A stretch of DNA of 64,000 bases from Sneathiella sp. (GCA_002706985.1 PAKP01000037.1:1-64000), one strand, 5' to 3'. Counted from the stretch's first letter, positions 8,765 through 16,630 are shown. Translations and numbers: made by a program. The notes: a model not told the origin generated them from the letters alone.

Positions 8765-9811
8765 TTACTGTACGTCCATCCGGGGGCCTTTGCGACCGAT
8801 CTTATCGAGCGCTTTGTTCAGATAGCTGAAATCAACCATATCTGTCATTTTCGGCTTTTCCTTGAGCATGCCCTTCTCAGTATACCAATCCATCGTCAGC
8901 TTGATTGTATCGGTATTAAAGTAACCATCCTCATTAAAACCGGGGAAGGCGATCTCATCCAGAATTGAGCGTTCTTTCAGACGGGCATACTCCGAAATGA
9001 TACCGAACAGTTCATCCTTGCCTTCATCGGTTTTGATAGCATCGAGATAGAAACGAACGCCTCTAACATACGCTTCCAGATACTTGGCCGCCTCCTCAGG
9101 CTTGTCATTCATAAAGGCTTCACCGTAAATAACCCCGGAAATGTTGAAATCAGGACTGATTTCATCTACGCCGATTATACGTACTCCCAGGTCGTTCTGG
9201 CCAGCACGCGCAACGAACGGTTCGACCAGAACTGCTGCATCCAGATTCTTGGTGGCGAGAGCCGCCATCATGTTCGGAAATGACAGAACTTTCAGTTCAA
9301 CGTCCGAAAGACTCATCCCCTCCTTTTTCAGGCCGAGGTCAAGCTGGATATCCAGCGGTGAGTTTGGGGAGACGGACCCTACCGTAAGACCCTTGAAGTC
9401 GGCAAGCGAAGTTGCCTTGCCGTCATCATACAGATCTTTGCGAACAACGATTGCATTAAACCCGTGACCAGAGGAGTTACGTCCCAAGTCCGCAACGAGC
9501 TTCATTTTAAGACCGTTTAGCTTCGCGTTATAAAAGCCGAGTGTCGGCGCACCCGCGGCTACATCGATCTGACCCGCGCTAAGGGGCGCGACCATCGTCG
9601 CCGTATTCTTGAAATTGACGATCTCGACATCAAGACCGGCTTCTTCAAAATAGCCTTTTGCTTTTGCAATCACGATCGGGCTGGCAGCAATGCTTCGAAG
9701 TGCTGCGACCTTCACCGGCACCAGTTCCGCCGCCATAGCAGCCGTGGATAAAACACCGAGCGACAAGGTTGCACATGCCGCAGCGATTATTGAAATCTTT
9801 CTCATCATCAT
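8765..9811 (-). CDS. ABC transporter substrate-binding protein, NMT1/TauA/SsuA type
   Basis: A periplasmic binding protein of the NMT1/THI5-like family, which serves sulfonate, taurine, nitrate and thiamine-precursor importers. A typical Sec signal peptide ends near AMAAE. The mature protein opens with 'LVPVKVAALRSIAASPIVIAK', and 'GLTVGSVSPNSPLDI' is the usual ligand-proximal loop. Several Met codons cluster at the start; the third in the run (9811) is placed 9 bases after AAGG and is preferred here. It lies between fahA and maiA rather than beside its permease, but the same operon supplies one permease and one ATPase. The ligand is probably the aromatic substrate of the cluster (inference). 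Confidence 0.88.
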   Translation of the reverse strand: MMMRKISIIAAACATLSLGVLSTAAMAAELVPVKVAALRSIAASPIVIAKAKGYFEEAGLDVEIVNFKNTATMVAPLSAGQIDVAAGAPTLGFYNAKLNGLKMKLVADLGRNSSGHGFNAIVVRKDLYDDGKATSLADFKGLTVGSVSPNSPLDIQLDLGLKKEGMSLSDVELKVLSFPNMMAALATKNLDAAVLVEPFVARAGQNDLGVRIIGVDEISPDFNISGVIYGEAFMNDKPEEAAKYLEAYVRGVRFYLDAIKTDEGKDELFGIISEYARLKERSILDEIAFPGFNEDGYFNTDTIKLTMDWYTEKGMLKEKPKMTDMVDFSYLNKALDKIGRKGPRMDVQ

Positions 9812-9882
9812 TACTTTCAACCTTTCTAAACTATGTTGGCGTTGTGGTTACAAAACATCCAATTGACTCACCCGAAATCCCG

Positions 9883-10593
9883 CTAATTGAATAACGTGGA
9901 ATCGGACTGCGTATCAGGATGGGCGTCAATAAAGCAGGGAAGTAAATTGCAGTTTTCCGCAATACTTCTAACCCGCGGGTAGTCCGACAAATCACAATTA
10001 AAACGCGTTGCATTATAGACCTGCGGTATCAGGCAAAAATCTGCCAGCGTCACGCTGTCACCAAGGCAATAGGCTTTGTCCTTGCCGTACTTCGCAAGAA
10101 GATCTTCAAAGGCCTTAAGACCGGTGGAAATCCAGTGGGCATACCAGCGCTGCTTCCGTTGTTCTGAAATGCCAAGGTCATCCGTGAGAAAATTGAGGAC
10201 ACGTACATTGTTCAAAGGATGAATATCGCACGCGATTACATTTGCCAGCATTCGCACATATGCGCGATCCTTGGGATCGTTCGGCAAGATTGGCGGCTGG
10301 GGACAAGTTTCATCCAGGTATTCGAGAATTGCCATCGACTGGCCCAATGAGAAATCCGCCTCTTCATAGCTTGGCACCAACATCTGTGGATTCACGCCCC
10401 AGAAATCACTTTGCAGATTCTGCTTTTGCGCCAGATTTATAGGCACCAATTCAAATGGAAGCTGCTTGAAGGCAAGCGCTATCCGCAGTCTGTATGCAGT
10501 GGAAGAACGCCAGTAGGAATAAAGAAGCCGATGCCTCTCGTCACGGCAATCTCGATTACCGCCTTTCGGAGTATGAGCTTCTTTAGCCTCCAT
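9883..10593 (-). CDS. maiA: Maleylacetoacetate isomerase (zeta-class GST)
   Basis: This isomerises maleylacetoacetate to fumarylacetoacetate using glutathione. It has the zeta-GST N-terminal motif YSYWRSSTAYRLRIAL, containing the SSxxxR signature, then 'LVPSYEEADFSLGQSMAILEYLDE' for glutathione binding. The C-terminal helical domain contains 'GDSVTLADFCLIPQVYNATRF', the conserved N-capping box. I chose the ATG at 10593, six bases after the permease stop, over an in-frame upstream Met (10623) that would overlap the permease. An atypical charged extension of about 20 residues precedes the domain with either start. It is the middle enzyme between HmgA and FahA in this operon. Confidence 0.93.
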   Translation of the reverse strand: MEAKEAHTPKGGNRDCRDERHRLLYSYWRSSTAYRLRIALAFKQLPFELVPINLAQKQNLQSDFWGVNPQMLVPSYEEADFSLGQSMAILEYLDETCPQPPILPNDPKDRAYVRMLANVIACDIHPLNNVRVLNFLTDDLGISEQRKQRWYAHWISTGLKAFEDLLAKYGKDKAYCLGDSVTLADFCLIPQVYNATRFNCDLSDYPRVRSIAENCNLLPCFIDAHPDTQSDSTLFN

Positions 10594-10598
10594 CCCAC

Positions 10599-11447
10599 TC
10601 ACCGCCTGTTCTTCGGCGCCCAAGGAAGGCAGGCGCGCTCTATGAAATCGAGGAAAGTGAAAGATGCCCAGCCAAGAAAACCAATGACGATAATCCCGAC
10701 AAACATCGACCGGACATCAAAAATCTGCCAGGAATTCCAGACCAGATATCCGATACCGCTCTCGGCGCCGACAAATTCCGCACTTACTAGAACGAGAAGC
10801 GAAACACCTGCACTCACGCGCAAACCGGCAATGATCATTGGCATTGCAGCCGGTAATGTAATTTTGAAAACGGACCGGATTTTCGAGACACGAAAGCTTC
10901 GGCCAACGTCCTTGTAAATGCTTTCAACGTTGGACACGCCGGCGACCGTATTGATCACCATGTAAAAAAAGACGGCAATTGCGACGACCACAAATTTGCT
11001 CATCTCCCCAAGGCCAAACAGCACCATGATCAAGGGAAAAATCGCAATTTTCGGTATGGGGTAGATCGATGCGATAATAGGTGACAGAACGGCGCCAACT
11101 ACTGGGATGACTCCCATCATCGTGCCGACAAAGATTCCCGCAATGGCACCAAAGAAGAAGCCGACACATATGCGAAGGAGCGAAATTGACAGGTCATCCC
11201 AAAGCGCACCACTTACGATCAGTTCATAAAAAGTTCCTGCAATCATGCTTGGCGCGGGAAATAAGCGTCTATCAAGAAGGCCAAGCTGAATAACGATTTC
11301 CCATATCAACAATAATATAAGCGGACTGGCAACAGTCAGTATCCTGTCCCGCTTTCTCCTGAACTTCTCTGCCTGACCAATATCTTTGGAGGGGGGGAAT
11401 TCAACCATTAATCCGACGGTCTGAGATTTGCTGTTTTGATCGTTCAT
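10599..11447 (-). CDS. ABC transporter permease, TauC/SsuC type
   Basis: The inner-membrane permease of the importer, with about six transmembrane segments. The first spans 'ILTVASPLILLLIWEIVIQL'. The cytoplasmic EAA-type coupling loop is read in 'VGRSFRVSKIRSVFKITLPAAMPMIIAG'-like sequence (positions about 10820-10910), which contacts the ATPase. The family (SsuC/TauC/NrtB) imports sulfonates, taurine, nitrate and related anions. The preferred start is the ATG at 11447, preceded by GGAG and 13 bases after the ATPase stop. The longer open frame to 11546 would overlap the ATPase by 86 bases and is not favoured. Confidence 0.9.
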   Translation of the reverse strand: MNDQNSKSQTVGLMVEFPPSKDIGQAEKFRRKRDRILTVASPLILLLIWEIVIQLGLLDRRLFPAPSMIAGTFYELIVSGALWDDLSISLLRICVGFFFGAIAGIFVGTMMGVIPVVGAVLSPIIASIYPIPKIAIFPLIMVLFGLGEMSKFVVVAIAVFFYMVINTVAGVSNVESIYKDVGRSFRVSKIRSVFKITLPAAMPMIIAGLRVSAGVSLLVLVSAEFVGAESGIGYLVWNSWQIFDVRSMFVGIIVIGFLGWASFTFLDFIERACLPWAPKNRR

Positions 11448-11460
11448 ATTACAAATCTCC

Positions 11461-12315
11461 TCATTCGATGATTTCCGGATCATTTCCGGTAGGGCCCAAG
11501 CCGACATGAATGGATTTAAGGAGCATTTCATACTCAGGCGTTGCACGGACCGCCGTCATATCCCGAGGGCGCGCAAATTCGGGCATATGTGTCTGCGTGA
11601 TATGGCCGGGAGGCCCGGTAAACACCAAAATTCTGTCCGCAAGGTAAATTGCTTCATCTATGGAATGGGTCACGAAGACGATGGTCTTGCCTGTCTCCTC
11701 CCAGATACGGAGCAGTTCATCCTGAAGCGTTGCCTTGTTCCGTTCATCCAGGGCAGAAAATGGCTCATCCAGCAATAGGACTTCCGGATCATTTGCAAAC
11801 GCACGGGCAATTGAAACACGCTGCTTCATTCCGCCAGAAAGCTGATGCGGAAAATGCTTGCTGAAGCTGGTCAGTCCAACCTTTTCAATATAGTAGGAAA
11901 CACGTTCCTTGATCAGCGCTTTAGGCGCATTCCGCGCGCGAAGACCAAAGGCAACATTCTCCCAGACGTTCAGCCATGGAAAGATGGAGACTTCCTGAAA
12001 TACGATTGACGTTGGTGGTTGGCCGGTGCTTTCCTGATGAAAGCGTAACGTGCCCTCAGTATGCTTCTCCAACCCCCCCAAGATGCGGAGGAGTGTCGTT
12101 TTTCCGCATCCTGACGCCCCCAGAACACAGACAAACTCTCCAACACCGACATCCAGATCTATGGATTTGAGCGCCTGAAATTCATCCGATCCGACCAGGA
12201 ATTTTTTCCCCAGCCCTCGAAGCTCCATTGATACCCGGGATGATGTGGTGCCTTTCTGAGCGTCAACCATATGCGCCTTCATTCCGGTTTCGACACCTTT
12301 CGTCGATGGCTTCAT
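11461..12315 (-). CDS. ABC transporter ATP-binding protein, TauB/SsuB type
   Basis: The 284-residue nucleotide-binding subunit of the importer. Walker A is GASGCGKTTLL, the ABC signature is LSGGMKQRVSIARAF and Walker B is VLLLDEPFSALDE, followed by the H-loop 'IVFVTHSIDEAIYLADRI'. This last segment is characteristic of the nitrate/sulfonate/taurine subfamily. It has an N-terminal extension of about 30 residues before the ABC domain. The start codon overlaps the hmgA stop (ATGA), so the two are translationally coupled. That ties substrate uptake to ring cleavage in one operon. Confidence 0.93.
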   Translation of the reverse strand: MKPSTKGVETGMKAHMVDAQKGTTSSRVSMELRGLGKKFLVGSDEFQALKSIDLDVGVGEFVCVLGASGCGKTTLLRILGGLEKHTEGTLRFHQESTGQPPTSIVFQEVSIFPWLNVWENVAFGLRARNAPKALIKERVSYYIEKVGLTSFSKHFPHQLSGGMKQRVSIARAFANDPEVLLLDEPFSALDERNKATLQDELLRIWEETGKTIVFVTHSIDEAIYLADRILVFTGPPGHITQTHMPEFARPRDMTAVRATPEYEMLLKSIHVGLGPTGNDPEIIE

Positions 12316-13595
12316 TGATTCACCGCCCTTTTCCTAAAGCCATCCCAACACTGGAGGTAGTCTCTCTGACGCCAGCCCGATTCAACGGCGCATTTTGTCG
12401 GCAAGATTGGCAAACGGCTCTCAAACATGAAGGCATAAGTATTGTCCAGCTTATGTGGTGCAAGTTCGTTTGTTATCCCGTTCTGATAAGTATCCAGATC
12501 GGGCCCATGCGGGACCATTCGGTTATGAAGGCTCACCCCTCCCGGCGCGAAGCCGGTTGCCTTGCCTTCATAGACGCCCTGCACGCTGCCCATAAATTCA
12601 CTCATCACATTGCGATGGAAATATGGGGGCCGGAATGTATTCTCCATGACCTGCCATCTTGGGCAGAATGCAACAAAATCAATATTGGCTGTTCCGACCT
12701 CATGGGAGGGTGAAGTAAGAACCGTATTGATGGAGGGGTCGGGGCTGTCTACCGAAATAGACCCGAAGGTAACAAAATTTTCCAACTCGAACTTGTAGGG
12801 AACCAGGTTTCCATGCCAGCCGTATACGTCAAATGGCGTAGGAACTCCGCGTGACACCCACATTCTATCCCGGTACTTGCTGTAGATATCATAAACCCCG
12901 TCCTTTTCAATCTTGGCATCAGGCACCAGAAAATCCTTGGGGTTGGCAAGACCATTTGCACCGATTGGTCCGAGGTCTGGAAGCCGAAATGCCTTGCCGT
13001 GATTTTCACATATGTAACCGGCAGACGGTCCTTCCAGAAGATCCACTTTAAATGTCATCCCTCTCGGAATGAGCGCAATCTCCGTTGGCGCGAGGGTGAA
13101 TTTTCCGAGTTCCGTGATGATCTCAATTTTCCCGGCATAGGGGACGACAAGCAGTTCACCATCATGATTTTTGAATGCCCGGTTCTCCATTCCCTTGTTC
13201 AGCGCATAGCTATGAACGGAAATATTCACTGCCTCGATACTTTCTGAATCCTTGCCAAGTGTCATCAGGCCATCCAGAAAATCACAGTCCGCCTCCGGCA
13301 TCGGCCTGGGGCTCCAGCGCATGGGCACTGGACCGGCATCCTGAACTTCCGCTGCTGCTGCGAAGTTATCAAATATGACGTTCTCTTGCTCTGTTACCCG
13401 CGCAACGGACGGAAGGGCACGATACATCCAAGTCCGGCGATTTTCCCCTCGCGGCGCAGTAAAGGCTGTCCCGGAAAGCTGCTCTGCATAGAGGTCATCC
13501 TTAATCTTCTGCGGATTGTTTTGTCCGCTTACCAGAACTCCGGGCATGACTTCAGACGAAAAATGGTTACCAAATCCGCTCATTTTTTCTGTCAC
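12312..13595 (-). CDS. hmgA: Homogentisate 1,2-dioxygenase
   Basis: The non-heme Fe(II) enzyme that opens the homogentisate ring to maleylacetoacetate. The family's N-terminal signature is nearly intact: SGFGNHFSSE, then GQNNPQ and YAEQLSGTAFTAPRGENRR. The iron ligands lie in the C-terminal half, with PPYFHRNVMSEFMG (His and Glu) and 'HNRMVPHGPD' (His). Length (427 aa) is normal. It starts at a GTG preceded by GGAG at 8 bases. Gentisate dioxygenase was considered and rejected, because the signature is specific to the homogentisate family. No 4-hydroxyphenylpyruvate dioxygenase gene is in the cluster, so homogentisate must be supplied by another route. Confidence 0.95.
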   Translation of the reverse strand: MTEKMSGFGNHFSSEVMPGVLVSGQNNPQKIKDDLYAEQLSGTAFTAPRGENRRTWMYRALPSVARVTEQENVIFDNFAAAAEVQDAGPVPMRWSPRPMPEADCDFLDGLMTLGKDSESIEAVNISVHSYALNKGMENRAFKNHDGELLVVPYAGKIEIITELGKFTLAPTEIALIPRGMTFKVDLLEGPSAGYICENHGKAFRLPDLGPIGANGLANPKDFLVPDAKIEKDGVYDIYSKYRDRMWVSRGVPTPFDVYGWHGNLVPYKFELENFVTFGSISVDSPDPSINTVLTSPSHEVGTANIDFVAFCPRWQVMENTFRPPYFHRNVMSEFMGSVQGVYEGKATGFAPGGVSLHNRMVPHGPDLDTYQNGITNELAPHKLDNTYAFMFESRLPILPTKCAVESGWRQRDYLQCWDGFRKRAVNQ

Positions 13596-13654
13596 GGTTG
13601 ACTCTCCCTATGCCTTCAAAACTCGTTCGGCTTTTGACATCAGAGTCCCTCCTC

Positions 13655-14056
13655 CTATTCATCGTCCGCGCATATAGCAACGGCTTCCACCTCGATCAGC
13701 AACTCCGGTTTGATCAGGGTATCGACCGAGATAAGAGTGCTGGTAGGCGGCGCATCAGTCAGATAGTTCCGACGAACATCTCTGACAGTTTTTACTTTTT
13801 CAGGGGTCATCTGCTTTATGAGGATAAGGCATCTTACAACATCGGAGAACTCAGCCCCAGCGGCACTGAGTGCCCGGCCGATATTCTCATAGACCTGTTC
13901 TGTTTGCTTCTTCAGATCACCCACACCAACGATGACGCCCTCAGAGTCATAAGAGACCTGACCGGAAATATGGATGATGCGCCCACCTGTCGATATGGCA
14001 ACATGGCTATATCCACTCGGTGTTGCCATATCTTTGGGATCAAGAAACTTGTTCAT
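13655..14056 (-). CDS. RidA/YjgF/YER057c-family protein
   Basis: A 133-residue chorismate-mutase-like trimer protein of the RidA family. 'IIHISGQVSYDSEGVIVGVGD' and 'LKKQTEQVYENIGRALSAAG' are the characteristic strands and helix. 'PPTSTLISVDTLIKPELLIEVEAVA' carries the conserved C-terminal strand, where the Arg of true RidA (C/S-T-R-V) is replaced by Ser-Thr-Leu-Ile. The missing Arg suggests it is not a classical 2-aminoacrylate deaminase. RidA relatives in catabolic operons can be hydrolases of enamine or imine intermediates. It is placed 59 bp after hmgA upstream and 4 bp after the DszB-like gene, tightly within the operon. Confidence 0.82.
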   Translation of the reverse strand: MNKFLDPKDMATPSGYSHVAISTGGRIIHISGQVSYDSEGVIVGVGDLKKQTEQVYENIGRALSAAGAEFSDVVRCLILIKQMTPEKVKTVRDVRRNYLTDAPPTSTLISVDTLIKPELLIEVEAVAICADDE

Positions 14057-14060
14057 CTAT

Positions 14061-15107
14061 CTACCTTTCCAACATCGAAATCTTTAAGGGGGAGTCGATT
14101 ATCCAATCCTCTACGGAGAAATCATTCTCGATAAAACCGTATTCCCGCAGGAAATCCTTTTGCGAACGAACCGCAGCAATAGAATCCGGCTCAAGCCCGA
14201 CCTTCAAATTTGAGAAAATGTCATGTCCATATGAGGGGATCACCCAATCTTCCGAGCATCCAACATCATTGGCAATACTACGGACCGCGGCGGCCTCATT
14301 TTTTCCCGCCCAATCTGCGGCCAGATTCAAGGCACGAATGAAAGTACCAACGGTTTCAGGTTCCTTTTCCGCCAGATCACGATCCACCGTCAACACGTTC
14401 GGCGTTTGATTGTTAATATGCCGATCCGCTCCAATCCAAGCACCTAAATTTATAAGCTCGCGCGCACGTATCTGATCTCTCAACTGCACACCAAGCGCAC
14501 CAGATGTATATATGACATCGACGTCACCCTTTATGAAGGCAAGCGTCTCTTCCGTTTGCCGCTGCGCACGCGCCTTACCGGACCAGAGCGAGGGATCTTT
14601 TGACCCGTCTGCTTTCTTCTGCTCAATATAATGATCTTCAACTGGCAACGTAACCAGTTCCACATCATCGAAAGTGAGGTCGGCCTTGTTCAGAGCTGCC
14701 TGATATCCACGCAAGCACATGGCTCTCCAGAAATCTATTTTCTCATGAACCCGCGTCGGGACGGCAAGTCTGGCGCCAACCAGATCTTCCGGCTTCTCAA
14801 TAGGCGCATCCGAGCGAACAAGTAGAGACTGATACTCTTTTGTCCAAGCGATACCTATGAGTGCCGTATTCGCCCCGCGAGACCTGGACCAGATGGGCGG
14901 AATATTTCCGCCCTGCCGGAACATCTCCCCGATGCTATGGGAGAAATGGGAGTTACGTTCCGTCTCTGATTTCATCTCTGCGATTGATTTCAGCCTGATA
15001 CCTGATCGCTCGAATTCACTCTGCAATTGACCAGCATCAATTGCTACTCCTGTTGCCGTCGGCAGCGGACACCGGCTGTACCATAATGTCGAAGACTCCT
15101 GGCTCAC
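14061..15107 (-). CDS. DszB-like (sulfinate desulfinase-like) protein of the periplasmic-binding-protein fold
   Basis: A 348-residue protein of the NMT1/substrate-binding fold but with no signal peptide, so it should be cytosolic. It resembles DszB, the 2'-hydroxybiphenyl-2-sulfinate desulfinase of Rhodococcus. The DszB catalytic Cys27 context (YSNCPVPNA) aligns with YSRCPLPTA here (Cys13). His60, Arg70 and Gly73 of DszB align with His54, Arg64 and Gly67 in SHFSHSIGEMFRQGGNIPPI, with the same 10-residue His-to-Arg and 3-residue Arg-to-Gly spacings. Further shared segments are 'LLVRSDAPIEKPEDLVGARL' and 'LTFDDVELVTLP'. This comparison is from memory of DszB. The start is GTG after GGAGCG. The function inferred is C-S (or analogous C-X) cleavage, not ligand transport; the substrate is unknown. 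Confidence 0.75.
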   Translation of the reverse strand: MSQESSTLWYSRCPLPTATGVAIDAGQLQSEFERSGIRLKSIAEMKSETERNSHFSHSIGEMFRQGGNIPPIWSRSRGANTALIGIAWTKEYQSLLVRSDAPIEKPEDLVGARLAVPTRVHEKIDFWRAMCLRGYQAALNKADLTFDDVELVTLPVEDHYIEQKKADGSKDPSLWSGKARAQRQTEETLAFIKGDVDVIYTSGALGVQLRDQIRARELINLGAWIGADRHINNQTPNVLTVDRDLAEKEPETVGTFIRALNLAADWAGKNEAAAVRSIANDVGCSEDWVIPSYGHDIFSNLKVGLEPDSIAAVRSQKDFLREYGFIENDFSVEDWIIDSPLKISMLER

Positions 15108-15157
15108 GATTAAATCGCTCCTAATTGAGACCTGTCACTGCCACCAATAGCGCACAC

Positions 15158-16249
15158 CTAGCCTGCGTAATCGTAAAAGCGAGACGCATTGTGCCAAAGC
15201 AGCTTTTCCATGGTTTCAGGGTTCAGATCCTTGCGAACCCCAAACTCTTCAAGAGGGTTTTCGTGTGCTGCGTCATCGAAATGCGGCAGATCGGTACAAA
15301 TCATAAAAATATCATTGCCGATTTTACCGGCCATATAATCGAGGTCTTCAGTGGGTTCAGCGCACACGAAAACCCGGCCTTCATCGATAAACTTGTCCAC
15401 AGCCTTATTTCCTTTTCTCCGCAACGCACCGACAGCTCCCATCAGCCAATCGGACCCTGCTGTCTCGAGGAATCCCCAACGTAACTTTGGGAACTCTGTT
15501 GCCAGTGGTGTTTCCATCAGGTTGTAAAAGGCGAACTGGACAATCAGCGGACCAATCAAACGCTTCACCCGACCGGGCCAGAATGGCTCTTCACCAGGAA
15601 TACGCTGCTGATACTGGAACATTTCCCGAATTGCCGGGCTTCCTGAACCAATATGAACAGCCATCGGCAGATTGCGTTTTTCCGCCTCTGCATAAATCGG
15701 ATAGAAATCCGGATCGCTGATTGGCTTATCCCATTCAAGACCCCGCATGAAAATGGAGGCAACACTGCCCATTTCACACACGCGATCAATTTCCTTAACT
15801 GCCGCCTCCGGATCGCGAAAAGGCACCATCGCAGCATAGCGCATTCGCCCACCGGACTGCTTAACCTGACCAGCGACATAGGTATTGTAGCTTTTCATCA
15901 ACTCCGTCTCTAACGCGGCATCCTCGCACAGATTTAACAGGCCGAAGGTCGGATAGATGATCTGGATATCGATATTTGCCCTGTCCATATCCGCGAGGCG
16001 GGCAGGGATCGATTCCAGCGTTTGGGATTCTATCGGGTATCGTTTGCCGACAGACCGCGCGCCGATTGGCGGAGATGCTCCGAACAGCCGCACTTTCTCA
16101 TCAATCAGCCAAGCCGCATTGAATACGGTCAGCGATGTATCCTCCGGCAATTCTATAGCCAGAGGGCGGCGGGCATGGAACTCTTTTGGCAAATGCTGCC
16201 AAGCCAGTTCATTCTCCATAATATGAGCATCAGAATCGAAAACACGCAT
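15158..16249 (-). CDS. COG2159 amidohydrolase-fold enzyme (decarboxylase/hydrolase)
   Basis: A TIM-barrel metal enzyme of the amidohydrolase 2 family, about 363 residues. It belongs to the subgroup whose N-terminal motif is DSDAHIME (Asp7-x-His9 in place of the usual HxH). Later metal or catalytic residues are visible in 'LPMAVHIGSGSP' (His) and 'MICTDLPHFDDA' (Asp). Characterised relatives include ACMS decarboxylase, gamma-resorcylate decarboxylase and 5-carboxyvanillate decarboxylase, so a decarboxylation or hydrolysis upstream of ring hydroxylation is plausible. The ATG at 16249 follows AAGGTGG at 6 bases, better than the adjacent TTG. It is the first gene of the minus-strand catabolic operon. 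The exact reaction is not decidable. Confidence 0.85.
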   Translation of the reverse strand: MRVFDSDAHIMENELAWQHLPKEFHARRPLAIELPEDTSLTVFNAAWLIDEKVRLFGASPPIGARSVGKRYPIESQTLESIPARLADMDRANIDIQIIYPTFGLLNLCEDAALETELMKSYNTYVAGQVKQSGGRMRYAAMVPFRDPEAAVKEIDRVCEMGSVASIFMRGLEWDKPISDPDFYPIYAEAEKRNLPMAVHIGSGSPAIREMFQYQQRIPGEEPFWPGRVKRLIGPLIVQFAFYNLMETPLATEFPKLRWGFLETAGSDWLMGAVGALRRKGNKAVDKFIDEGRVFVCAEPTEDLDYMAGKIGNDIFMICTDLPHFDDAAHENPLEEFGVRKDLNPETMEKLLWHNASRFYDYAG

Positions 16250-16326
16250 CAATTGCCACCTTCAAAATATAGAAACATCAGATCAGGTATCGTCGGTTAA
16301 GTCCTGCATTTAGTAACATTTTATAC

Positions 16327-16336
16327 TATTATAATA
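16327..16336. promoter_or_regulatory. AT-rich palindrome upstream of the catabolic operon
   Basis: A perfect 10-bp palindrome, TATTATAATA, within a near-perfect 16-bp one, about 80 bp upstream of the first operon gene. The region is strongly AT-rich and would suit both a -10 element and a MarR-type operator. No clean -35/-10 pair was assigned. Confidence 0.3.
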
Positions 16337-16449
16337 CTAATAGATCATAAAATGACATACTGCGCAAGAATTTTCTAAGGATACGGGAAAGCAAGACGTC
16401 AGCGTATACCCGCCGGAAAATACCTTGAAAACAGATTTTATAAATAAAA

Positions 16450-16628
16450 TGGTTTCCGTATATACTCCCAGAGCCGGAAGCTTTTCCTTGCCGACGAACC
16501 GGTATGTATTATGCCAGTATTTGCTGCCATTAGGCCGGATCTCCAGATACGGGCCTTTTTCCATCGGGCAGCTTGTAAGGCTTATGTCGGGCGGCTGCGG
16601 ATTTACATTGTATATCGGTTAGGGCCAT
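16450..16628 (-). pseudogene. P4-type tyrosine integrase N-terminal remnant (frameshifted, truncated)
   Basis: Reading minus from an ATG at 16628, the frame gives MALTDIQCKSAAARHKPYK then LPDGK, the arm-binding N-terminus of P4-like integrases. It then breaks at a run of five A bases. Removing one A restores the frame as GPYLEIRPNGSKYWHN, then YRFVGKEKLPALGVYTET, the classic continuation of that domain. Homology ends there, about 60 codons in, and no catalytic domain (R..HxxR..Y) follows. The remnant lies 165 bp past the 3' end of tRNA-Gln and in the same orientation, the standard layout for tRNA-integrated islands. It is a dead gene marking a former integration. Positions 16253-16449 beside it are AT-rich and hold no other gene I can support. 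Confidence 0.85.
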
Positions 16629-16630
16629 TT

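Noticed and set aside
12312-13595. Gentisate 1,2-dioxygenase as the ring-cleavage enzyme
   Set aside because: The N-terminal signature and metal motifs are those of homogentisate dioxygenase.
14061-15107. Simple call as a second ABC substrate-binding protein
   Set aside because: No signal peptide and a conserved DszB-like catalytic set argue against a transport role, though the fold is shared.
16337-16564. Intact small gene from this frame
   Set aside because: Its first residues are integrase sequence entered in the wrong frame and the rest has no homology; it is part of the broken integrase region.
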